A stretch of 64,000 bases of DNA from Putridiphycobacter roseus (GTDB lineage Bacteria; Bacteroidota; Bacteroidia; Flavobacteriales_D; Crocinitomicaceae). Positions 44,421 to 52,169 of the stretch are shown here, piece by piece (within the stretch, counting starts at the first letter, position 1; each line of letters starts with the position of its first letter). The notes below the pieces were generated by a model. It was given only the letters and a program-made list of their open reading frames with translations, was not told where the DNA came from and made no database searches. Position numbers and translations under genes: made by a program. The stretch spans positions 124,001-188,000 of the forward strand of contig NZ_QKSB01000004.1 in assembly GCF_003234935.1 (NCBI RefSeq). The letters run 5' to 3'.

Positions 44421-45884
44421 ATGCGTTCAATTTTAGTTTTTTTCACCTTTATCTACATTTCGGTTGCCATTGCACAGCAAGAAACCATGCCTAATAATAA
44501 GGTGCAAAATTACTTGAACAGTATTCCAAACCAGCCAGGGGTCGGCCAGTCCCCATTCACCTGCTACGTCATAGACTTAAGTAATAATAAAATAATAGCA
44601 AAACACCAGGAATCCATGCGAATTCCTGCAGCATCTACCATGAAATTAGTCACCACAGCTGCCGCATTAAATATTTTAGGCGCTAACTACACCTTTAAAA
44701 CCCAGCTTGCTTATAGTGGTAGTTTGGACAAAGCGACAAAAACCTTAAATGGAGACTTATACATTATAGGAGGAGGAGATCCAACATTAGGGTCTCGTTA
44801 TTACACAGAAGACGGGGAAGAAAGTGATTTTTTAATGGCTTGGGCAGATTCCATCAAGGAAAGCGGTATTTTACATATTAATGGTCGTGTGGTAGCAGAT
44901 GGTTCAGCCTATGAATACCAAGGCAGTCCTAGTGGTTGGGTCTGGGGCGACATGGGTAATTATTATGGTGCCGGACCGAATGGTTTGACTATTTATGACA
45001 ATATGTTAAAATTATATTTCGATACCAAAGCCATTGGCTCGGATGCAAAATTAACTTGTACAATTCCTTATTTACCCAATTTTTATTTAGGTGGCAGTAT
45101 ACAAGCAGCCAAATCGTCGAGAGATAATGCCTATGTATTTGGTGCACCATATAGTTTAGATTGGTACATTACAGGTAGTATTCCATATAAGCGGGAAGAC
45201 TTTATGGTCAAAGCAGCTAATCCAGACCCAGAATTGACATTTACCCATGAATTTAACCAAGCTTTACAAGCCCAGGGTATTACCATAAAATACTTTCCAG
45301 AAACGAAAAGAAACCTATTAAAAGACAGTAACTATCAAATGCCTGCGTTAAAAACCATATATACGCATGAATCTCCTTCACTACTATCTATCATAAACTT
45401 AACAAACCTTTATAGTGTAAATTTATTTGCAGAGCATTTATTATGCGAAATAGCTTACAAAAGAAAAGGGATAGGCAGTACGCACCAAGGTGCTTTAATC
45501 GCAAAAGCTTATCTGTCTTCAAAATTTGATTGTAGCGGCTTAATAATGACTGATGGCAGTGGACTTTCTCGTTCAAATGCCATGTCTGCAAAATTCTTGG
45601 TCCTCCTTTTAAAATATATGAAAGGTTCCAATAATTATAAAAATAGTTTGGCCGTAGCTGGAAAAAAGGGGACCATGCGAAGTATTGGCCGAAAAACAGC
45701 TGCCAGTGGCCGTGTTATCGGAAAAAGTGGTAGTATGAGTAAAATGAAAGCCTATGCTGGATACGTCAACAGTACTACTGGAAAAAAATTAGCCTATGCA
45801 ATGGTAATGAACAATTACAACACCCCTACTTATAAAGTAAAGGGTTATTTTGAAAAATTAATGGTATTGATGGCGACGTATTAA
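44421..45884 (+). CDS. dacB: PBP4-type D-alanyl-D-alanine carboxypeptidase/endopeptidase
   Basis: The 487-residue periplasmic serine peptidase has a signal peptide ending IA before Gln. Catalytic STMK is at residues 72-75, SVN in LYSVNLFAEHLL is the SxN motif, and KSG in VIGKSGSMSKMKAYAGY stands for the KTG box. The segment TDGSGLSRSNAMSA is typical of DacB. It trims peptidoglycan stem peptides or cuts cross-links. ATG 44421 gives the signal peptide; an upstream ATG at 44328 would lie within the asnB coding region. Confidence 0.92.
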   Translation: MRSILVFFTFIYISVAIAQQETMPNNKVQNYLNSIPNQPGVGQSPFTCYVIDLSNNKIIAKHQESMRIPAASTMKLVTTAAALNILGANYTFKTQLAYSGSLDKATKTLNGDLYIIGGGDPTLGSRYYTEDGEESDFLMAWADSIKESGILHINGRVVADGSAYEYQGSPSGWVWGDMGNYYGAGPNGLTIYDNMLKLYFDTKAIGSDAKLTCTIPYLPNFYLGGSIQAAKSSRDNAYVFGAPYSLDWYITGSIPYKREDFMVKAANPDPELTFTHEFNQALQAQGITIKYFPETKRNLLKDSNYQMPALKTIYTHESPSLLSIINLTNLYSVNLFAEHLLCEIAYKRKGIGSTHQGALIAKAYLSSKFDCSGLIMTDGSGLSRSNAMSAKFLVLLLKYMKGSNNYKNSLAVAGKKGTMRSIGRKTAASGRVIGKSGSMSKMKAYAGYVNSTTGKKLAYAMVMNNYNTPTYKVKGYFEKLMVLMATY

Positions 45885-45885
45885 A

Positions 45886-46347
45886 TTACTTTAATCCTTT
45901 AAATACATCCCCAAAATCTTGCCAGAAATCATCTAATGCTAAAAAGGAATCTGTTAAAAACTGATGTGATTTTGGCCAATCTTTTTCATTGTAAATATTT
46001 ACATCCTTTAATTCACAAAAAATACGGGCAATATTTTTAGAGTTCGGATGTTCAAAAGATTTTAACCAAGTCATTTCGTATGGCATTTGCGTTGTAAGCA
46101 TCACTTTAAACTCTTCAAATTGCTCAAAATACACTTCTCTTAAACCGGCATCTAAAAATTGAATATCGATACAAAAACGAACTACTTCTAAGTCGGCTTC
46201 CATTCTAAAATAAAGATGATTGATTCTATTTGGATAATTCATCCAATCAATATTTCGTCCCTTCATTTTACCAGCCACTTTTAATCGTTCTGCTAAATCT
46301 TGCCAAAACCTTTTGGTTAAATCTTTTTTTTCGTCTTTTGTAAACAT
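45886..46347 (-). CDS. DUF4268-like hypothetical protein (153 aa)
   Basis: MFTKDEKKDLTKRFWQDLAE at the N-terminus, RINHLYFRMEADLEVVRFCIDI and a Trp-rich C-terminal part resemble the DUF4268 family of small cytosolic Bacteroidota proteins. The function is unknown. There is no signal peptide. It ends one base from the convergent dacB stop. Confidence 0.75.
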   Translation of the reverse strand: MFTKDEKKDLTKRFWQDLAERLKVAGKMKGRNIDWMNYPNRINHLYFRMEADLEVVRFCIDIQFLDAGLREVYFEQFEEFKVMLTTQMPYEMTWLKSFEHPNSKNIARIFCELKDVNIYNEKDWPKSHQFLTDSFLALDDFWQDFGDVFKGLK

Positions 46348-46433
46348 GATGATATTTATTAGTTCAAATGATGTGTTTAGTCATTTTTACTTCTGTGTAA
46401 AGTGGGTAAATTTATAAAGAAAAAAAATAGAAT

Positions 46434-46853
46434 ATGAAAAACAAAGTAGAAATTAACGAAGGAGAAATATTAATTCATTTAAATGAAGCAAAACCTGGTA
46501 AATTAAGTTTCACCTCCTTGGGGTTGAAAAAAGAAGATTTAGTAGAGAGTGACGGTTTTGTACGGTTTGTATTTGACATGAAAAACATTTCGGACCCTTC
46601 CTTTTTTCAAGTTCCAACCATTGAGCTAACTTATAATAAAAATGTTGCTGAGACACATTGGCAATGTGATTTTAATGGTACGACTATCATTGATAAGCAT
46701 GACAACCACGGAAACTCTACTATTATTTTATTAGATAGAAAAGTGATAGAAGCAAACTGGCAGCATCATGAAAACAAATTGATCATGCATGCAGAATTTC
46801 CAGAGCCAATAAGCTTTGAAGGGGACGCTTGTTTTATTAATTTATTTAAATAA
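46434..46853 (+). CDS. Hypothetical protein (139 aa)
   Basis: I recognise no family. The protein lacks a signal or membrane segment and looks beta-rich, with alternating strands such as GFVRFVFDMKN, STIILLDRKVIEANW and KLIMHAEFPEPISF. It is followed by a strong bidirectional terminator. Confidence 0.7.
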   Translation: MKNKVEINEGEILIHLNEAKPGKLSFTSLGLKKEDLVESDGFVRFVFDMKNISDPSFFQVPTIELTYNKNVAETHWQCDFNGTTIIDKHDNHGNSTIILLDRKVIEANWQHHENKLIMHAEFPEPISFEGDACFINLFK

Positions 46854-46872
46854 TAAAAATAATCGCATAAAT

Positions 46873-46905
46873 AAAAGGGCTTTGAATAATTCAAAGCCCT
46901 TTTTT
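46873..46905. terminator. Bidirectional intrinsic terminator
   Basis: AAAAGGGCTTTGAA (46873-46886) and TTCAAAGCCCTTTT (46890-46903) form a 14-bp stem with a three-base loop between the convergent genes at 46434 and 46918. Confidence 0.92.
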
Positions 46906-46917
46906 ATTTCATAATTT

Positions 46918-48504
46918 TTATTGTTTAATAATTTTCACCGTTCTACTTTCTCCACTCTTAAGATAAATCTGTAAAAAATAAAGTCCCTTAGGACCAAGTA
47001 CATCAATCTTCAATTGATCAACATCTACAAAAATATCCGGGTTCATTAATTGCCCATAACTATTGAACAGTTTCATTTTTAACACTTTGGAATATTCATT
47101 TAAACTAATTGAAACTTGTCCCTGAGTAGGATTGGGAAATACGGTTATTTTTGAGTCTGGTGCAGATAATTTGACAGCGGATAAATAACAAGAATTACTG
47201 CAGTTTGTGCTAAACTGGACCCCAGCTAGAATATTTATCCAACTATAATACAAGTAAAGATTATCGTCAATGGTAATACAGCTTAAAAAAGCATTGCCTT
47301 GGGTATTTAATAAAGTCATATCATCATTATTTCCATTTCTAATATTTAAACAACTAAGGTTATTATTCCTGCAATCCAATTTTTCTAAAATAGGATTTTG
47401 CGAGAAGTCCAATCCTCCTATTTCATTATCTTTACAATAAACAGTGTTAATTAAAGGATTTTCATAGAAACTTAAGTTAGCAATTTGATTTTCATGACAG
47501 TCTAGGTACCCAAGTTGTAAATTATGAGAAATATCTAAATTTGAAAGTTGATTCTGATCACAATTTAGCACCTGTAAAGCAAGATTTTGTGAAACATCTA
47601 AGTTTGTAAGGCTATTATTAGAACAGGATAAATATCTTAAATTTGTATTATTAGACACTGTTATATTTGAAAAGAAATTTGAAGCGCAATACAAGTGCTC
47701 TAAATTCAAATTTTGAGAAAGATCCAAAGTATTTAATTGATTTCCCACACAATTCAAAGATTTTAAATTATTGTTCAATGTAACGTCTAAGGTATGCAAA
47801 GGATTGTTACCACAACCTAATGATTCGAGGGCATTATTTTGAGATAAATCAAGGTTATAAATCTGATTTCCAATACAATTAAAATAAAGCAAACCTGTAT
47901 TTTGAGTGACATCAAGGGCATGGATAAAATTTCTAAAACAATCTACAGAAGTTAAAGTACTACTAGGTGGTAGTGTTAAATGATTAAGCATATTATCCCT
48001 GCATTCCAACACGCTTAGCGCTAAATTATTAGAAAGATCTAGATTTATAAGCAGGTTCTCTCTACACTCCAAATAACTTAGTGCTAAATTATTAGAAAGA
48101 TCAAGGTTCGTTAGCTGATTATCATAACACATTAATTCAATTAGCATTAAATTGTGGGAGAGATCAAGTGTAGCAAGATTATTATGCTGACAGTTCAAAT
48201 AAGTCAACGCTACGTTTTGTGTAAGATTGATATTTGTAAGATAATTCGACCTTAAGTTCAATTTTTCCAAAGAAACAAAGTCTTGTATTCCTGTTAAATT
48301 TGAAATATATTTGCTTTGTAAATCTAAAACTGTAATGGTATCAATACTTGCAGTTACAACAATACCATCCACTATTCCAGAATCAACTCCTAAGTTTATT
48401 AATGCAGTCTCGAAAAAAGCATCAGGTATGAATGTAGTTTGACTAATAATCGGGTTTGTGTTCAATAGGAGACTAAAAGCTAAGATTAGTTTTTTTAATG
48501 TCAT
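46918..48504 (-). CDS. Leucine-rich-repeat surface protein with T9SS type A sorting domain
   Basis: From ATG 48504 the protein has about 528 residues with signal peptide ending IIS before Gln. About 14 repeats of 21 residues follow, consensus LxxLDLSxNxxLxxLxCxxN, each with a cysteine after the second Leu. They are followed by a capping segment (SCITIDDNLYLYYSWINI) and a C-terminal sorting domain (ITVFPNPTQGQVSISL, KGLYFLQIYLKSGESRTVKI). It should be exported by T9SS and displayed on the surface for protein binding. An upstream ATG at 48555 would add 17 residues before the signal and is less likely. Confidence 0.88.
   Translation of the reverse strand: MTLKKLILAFSLLLNTNPIISQTTFIPDAFFETALINLGVDSGIVDGIVVTASIDTITVLDLQSKYISNLTGIQDFVSLEKLNLRSNYLTNINLTQNVALTYLNCQHNNLATLDLSHNLMLIELMCYDNQLTNLDLSNNLALSYLECRENLLINLDLSNNLALSVLECRDNMLNHLTLPPSSTLTSVDCFRNFIHALDVTQNTGLLYFNCIGNQIYNLDLSQNNALESLGCGNNPLHTLDVTLNNNLKSLNCVGNQLNTLDLSQNLNLEHLYCASNFFSNITVSNNTNLRYLSCSNNSLTNLDVSQNLALQVLNCDQNQLSNLDISHNLQLGYLDCHENQIANLSFYENPLINTVYCKDNEIGGLDFSQNPILEKLDCRNNNLSCLNIRNGNNDDMTLLNTQGNAFLSCITIDDNLYLYYSWINILAGVQFSTNCSNSCYLSAVKLSAPDSKITVFPNPTQGQVSISLNEYSKVLKMKLFNSYGQLMNPDIFVDVDQLKIDVLGPKGLYFLQIYLKSGESRTVKIIKQ
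47340..48275 (-). repeat. Array of about 14 63-bp coding repeats (cysteine-bearing LRRs)
   Basis: Successive units such as LNCQHNNLATLDLSHNLML, LMCYDNQLTNLDLSNNLAL and LECRENLLINLDLSNNLAL recur every 63 bases. DNA identity is highest between the units around 48000-48110, suggesting recent unit duplication there. Limits are approximate. Confidence 0.8.
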
Positions 48505-48712
48505 AAAAACATTTAGCTGGATGATACTTTTTAAAAAAGTAAAAATTTTTGACATAGTTTAATATTTACTATAAATGTAAAACGAAACTAAACTTTATTT
48601 ATTGTAATTAAATACTTTACCATACAAAAAACCACCTTTTCGCACACCTACTTTGTCATAAAAATTTATCACAAAACATAAATATTAGCTGTGACCAAAC
48701 AAAAGTATAAAA

Positions 48713-48748
48713 CCAAAAAAAACCTACTTAGCGGACTAAGTAGGTTTT
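48713..48748 (-). terminator. Intrinsic terminator of mdh
   Basis: AAAACCTACTTAG (48719-48731) and CTAAGTAGGTTTT (48736-48748) pair over 13 bp with loop CGGA. The A-run on the left gives the U-tract on the minus strand. Confidence 0.9.
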
Positions 48749-48775
48749 AATTATTTTAATTGAATGAACTTAAAT

Positions 48776-49711
48776 TTAAAGTACGTTTAAATCTTTTAAG
48801 ATTCCCATTACGTTTCTAACTGCATCAGCAGAACCATTCATTAATTCTTTTTCTGCATCATTCAAGTCTACTTCTAATATTTTTTCGATTCCATTTTTAC
48901 CTAAAATTACAGGAACGCCTAAATAAATATCTTTTTGACCATATTCACCAGTTAACCATGAGCACACTGGCAATACTCTTTTTTGATCTTTTACAATTGC
49001 TTCTACCATTTGAGCAGCTGCTGCACCTGGAGCATACCAAGCAGAAGTTCCTAATAATTTTACAATTTCTCCACCACCAAATTTGGTTCTTTCAATAATT
49101 GCATCAATTTTATCTTGCGCCATTAATTCAGTCAATGGAATTCCACCAACAGTTGTATATCTTGGTAAAGGCACCATAGTATCTCCATGTCCACCCATTA
49201 ATAAGGCTTGAATATCTTTAGGAGAAACATTTAATTCCATGGCAATAAAAGAACGGTAACGCGCAGTATCTAAAACACCAGCCATACCCATTACTCTTGA
49301 CTTGTCAATTTTAGCAGTCAAAAATGCAGTATAACACATTACATCTAAAGGGTTAGAAACAATGATAATTTTAGCATCTGGAGAATGCTTAATCACATTT
49401 TCAGTTACTGACTTTACAATACCAGCATTTGTAGCGATCAAATCATCTCTACTCATACCTGGTTTTCTTGGAATACCAGAAGTAATTACCACAACTTCAG
49501 AACCTGCAGTTTTAGAATAATCGTTAGTTGAACCAGTGATTCTAGAATCATATAAGTTCACAGGTGAGGTCTCCCACATGTCTAAAGCCTTACCTTCAGC
49601 AACACCTTCTTTAATATCCAATAATACAATTTCGTTTGCAACTTCGTTATGTGCTAATACATTTGCACATGTTGCTCCAACATTTCCGGCTCCAACTACA
49701 GTAACTTTCAT
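48776..49711 (-). CDS. mdh: Malate dehydrogenase
   Basis: The enzyme oxidises malate to oxaloacetate with NAD+ in the TCA cycle. The 311-residue protein has the Rossmann motif VVGAGNVGATCANVLAHNE, RKPGMSRDDLIATNAGIV with substrate arginines, IIIVSNPLDVM and the active-site GGHGDTMVPL. It is the LDH-like type of MDH common in Bacteroidota. It is monocistronic with its own terminator. Confidence 0.95.
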   Translation of the reverse strand: MKVTVVGAGNVGATCANVLAHNEVANEIVLLDIKEGVAEGKALDMWETSPVNLYDSRITGSTNDYSKTAGSEVVVITSGIPRKPGMSRDDLIATNAGIVKSVTENVIKHSPDAKIIIVSNPLDVMCYTAFLTAKIDKSRVMGMAGVLDTARYRSFIAMELNVSPKDIQALLMGGHGDTMVPLPRYTTVGGIPLTELMAQDKIDAIIERTKFGGGEIVKLLGTSAWYAPGAAAAQMVEAIVKDQKRVLPVCSWLTGEYGQKDIYLGVPVILGKNGIEKILEVDLNDAEKELMNGSADAVRNVMGILKDLNVL

Positions 49712-49879
49712 TTTTATTTGTTTAATTTGGTTAATCTACATATTTTAATAAGAATGCGAATTTACAAAACATTTTGAAAGAAATAAATTATATTCACGCA
49801 GTTTTTAATTAATTAGGAAAAAATTAATTCTTAGGCAACCCTTTATTATTTTTATCGTTTTAAAATCGTAAACCAACAA

Positions 49880-50452
49880 GTGGAAAATCAGCAAGAGCTA
49901 CAAAATATCATTACAGGTTGTATTAAAGGTAAAAGAAAATACCAAAAGCAACTCTTTGAAAAATACTACGGTAAGATGATGGGGGTTTGTATGCGATATG
50001 CTAGGGACCAAGATGAAGCACAGGATATGGTTCAGAATGGATTTATAAAGGTATTTGAAAAATTAACCGTTTATAATTTTACAGGTTCATTTGAAGGTTG
50101 GGTACGCAGAATCATGGTCAACACAGCGATTGACTTGATTCGAAAAAATAAAAAGAACACATATGCTATCGAAAATGAAGCGGATATTGCTTCAGAAGAA
50201 GAAAATGGCATAATTATAGAGGAGGATTTAAATGCGTTAAACTTTAAAGCGAGTAAAGCAATAGAAGCCATCAGTAATTTATCTGCTGGATATAAAATGG
50301 TTTTTAACTTGTATGTGATGGAAGGATATACCCATAAAGAAATTGCCGAGTATTTAGGCATTTCCGAAGGCACTTCTAAATCAAACTTAGCAAAAGCAAA
50401 ACAAAAATTAAGAGCGTCATTAAGCGCAGAAAAGGTGGAGTATCATGGATAA
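49880..50452 (+). CDS. ECF-type RNA polymerase sigma factor
   Basis: The 190-residue protein has sigma region 2 (YYGKMMGVCMRYARDQDEAQDMVQ, FEGWVRRIMVNTAIDLIRKN) and region 4 (AISNLSAGYKMVFNLYVMEGYTHKEIAEYLGISEG). It redirects RNA polymerase to a small regulon. The start is a GTG at 49880, because the next in-frame ATGs lie inside region 2. Its end overlaps by eight bases a membrane protein that probably controls it. SigP-type ECF factors of this size regulate T9SS genes in other Bacteroidota. Confidence 0.92.
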   Translation: MENQQELQNIITGCIKGKRKYQKQLFEKYYGKMMGVCMRYARDQDEAQDMVQNGFIKVFEKLTVYNFTGSFEGWVRRIMVNTAIDLIRKNKKNTYAIENEADIASEEENGIIIEEDLNALNFKASKAIEAISNLSAGYKMVFNLYVMEGYTHKEIAEYLGISEGTSKSNLAKAKQKLRASLSAEKVEYHG

Positions 50453-51770
50453 ATTTGAAAAAACAATTAAAAATGCTGTTGAGCACTATGAAGTGCCATA
50501 TACAGAAGCTGCATGGGATTCTTTTTCAAAGAAACTCGGTCCAGAAAAAGGATTTATTTCAAAATGGGTGATTGGTATTTCTGCAGTTGCAGTAATAGCA
50601 AGTGCTGGTGTCTGGTATTTATCTACCACGCCTACCCCAGTAAATATAACTCAAGAGGTAAGCGCAAACCAAACAGAAAAAGACTTACTATATTCAGAAA
50701 CAACGACAGAAATAAAAGAAAATAGCAATCAAGAAAAAAATATTCAAACTAAAAACCCCGTTGCTCAACCAAAAGTAAATGCGCAAAACTCACCAAATAC
50801 GGGATTAGTTGAAGGGCAATCAAAAAATAAAAAAGAAGAAACAAAAGCCATTCAACCAACAAAATTAATTCACTTAAACAACTTTGAAAAAGTGATTACA
50901 CCTGCGCAAAACACACTACCTGTTTTAAAGCCTTTGGAGGAGAAAAATGAACTTGCATTAGCTGCGGAAACAAAAACAATTGACTATTCAAGCTTTAACT
51001 TACAAGTTGTTTCTAATCGCACAAGTATTTGTTTAGGTGAAGCTGTTATTTTAACGCCTTCTATTCCTAAAATAAAAGCAAAATATCAATGGGATATGGG
51101 AGATGGTACGCTACTCAGTACAAATCTGGTAGAATACACATACAAAAATCCTGGTACTTATCGTGTCACTATTAATTTGTTGGATGAAAAAACTGAAGAG
51201 CTACTGTATAAAAGCGAAGTGAAATTTATAGAGATATTAGCATTACCAGAAAACGCCATCCAAATAGAAATTGAAGAAGACTTAATTCCGACTGCTTATA
51301 TTTCTTTAAGAGAAGATCAAATGAACAACCAAGTAGACTGGGAATTAACTAACCTTTATAAGTCCAGTCAAAGTAGTTTCCAATATAGCTTTAAAGAAAA
51401 AGGAGATTACCGCTTAAATTGCACGATTACGGGAAGCAATGGCTGTCAAAATACAATGACGCGTCATATTGAAATAGCAAATGATTATAATTTATTGGCG
51501 CCGAATGCATTTTCACCAAACGGTGATTTACTCAACGATTATTTTATTCCAAAAGCATTATTAATAGACAATAAGCCTTTCACCATGTCCATTTATAACA
51601 AGGCTGGATCCTTATTGTACCAAACAAACGAAGCTACGCGTCCATGGGACGGTCTATACACGAAAGACAGAACACAGGCGCCTAGCGGGATTTATATTTG
51701 GGTGGTAGAACAAACTAACGAATTCGGTGAGGAAGAAATTTACCGTGGACATGTTACCATAACTAGATAA
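50445..51770 (+). CDS. Membrane-anchored PKD protein with T9SS type B C-terminal domain; candidate anti-sigma factor
   Basis: The 441-residue protein lacks a cleavable signal peptide. Residues 1-38 are a soluble, presumably cytoplasmic segment (MDKFEKTIKNAVEHYEVPYT, EAAWDSFSKKLG). Residues about 41-62 form one membrane helix (WVIGISAVAVIASAGVWYL). A Lys/Thr/Asn/Gln-rich linker to about 170 leads to a PKD domain (YQWDMGDGTLLST, PGTYRVTINLLD). A second beta domain follows, then a gliding-motility-associated type B C-terminus (APNAFSPNGDLLNDYFIP, MSIYNKAGSLLYQTN, PSGIYIWVVEQ). The overlap with the sigma gene and the topology suggest a transmembrane anti-sigma factor with an outward sensor. That role is inferred. 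Confidence 0.8.
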   Translation: MDKFEKTIKNAVEHYEVPYTEAAWDSFSKKLGPEKGFISKWVIGISAVAVIASAGVWYLSTTPTPVNITQEVSANQTEKDLLYSETTTEIKENSNQEKNIQTKNPVAQPKVNAQNSPNTGLVEGQSKNKKEETKAIQPTKLIHLNNFEKVITPAQNTLPVLKPLEEKNELALAAETKTIDYSSFNLQVVSNRTSICLGEAVILTPSIPKIKAKYQWDMGDGTLLSTNLVEYTYKNPGTYRVTINLLDEKTEELLYKSEVKFIEILALPENAIQIEIEEDLIPTAYISLREDQMNNQVDWELTNLYKSSQSSFQYSFKEKGDYRLNCTITGSNGCQNTMTRHIEIANDYNLLAPNAFSPNGDLLNDYFIPKALLIDNKPFTMSIYNKAGSLLYQTNEATRPWDGLYTKDRTQAPSGIYIWVVEQTNEFGEEEIYRGHVTITR

Positions 51771-51787
51771 ATCATTTGTATTTTTTG

Positions 51788-51821
51788 AAGGCCGAATTGA
51801 GTAAATCAATTCGGCCTTTTT
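51788..51821 (+). terminator. Intrinsic terminator after the sigma-factor operon
   Basis: AAGGCCGAATTGA (51788-51800) and TCAATTCGGCCTT (51806-51818) form a 13-bp stem with loop GTAAA, followed by T residues. Confidence 0.92.
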
Positions 51822-52169
51822 ATTTTCACATTATCTTTAGTAGCGCTATACTTACTACTCCTTTTCTCTAGTTTAAAATTCAAAGAATGATCTATCCATG
51901 GCTACCTTAAATAGTTTATTAAAAACTAACAGGAATACAATTCAAAAGGAGATAATGGCATTGATTTAAAAGGCTGAAAATTGGGTGAAGCACCTTAACC
52001 AGAAGGAAAATAAAGCTAAAGGTAAATGAGGTCTAAAAAGAAACCGAATCACCCCTTGAAACAATGGTTGTAATTAACACCTATTCAACAGGTAATCATT
52101 AAATATATCTCACTATTATTTATGGGGACTTATTGCGTAAGGAACTGCGCACAGGTCAAATACAAAGTC
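51822..52169. other. Intergenic gap with a possible decayed short frame
   Basis: No intact gene is seen. On the plus strand a frame from ATG 51898 reads MATLNSLLKTNRNTIQKEIM, then ALI, and is stopped by TAA at 51967. It continues in the same frame as KAENWVKHLNQKENKAKGK to TGA 52027-52029. It might be a remnant of a small basic helical protein, or chance. Nothing else stands out before the convergent type B gene. Confidence 0.3.
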
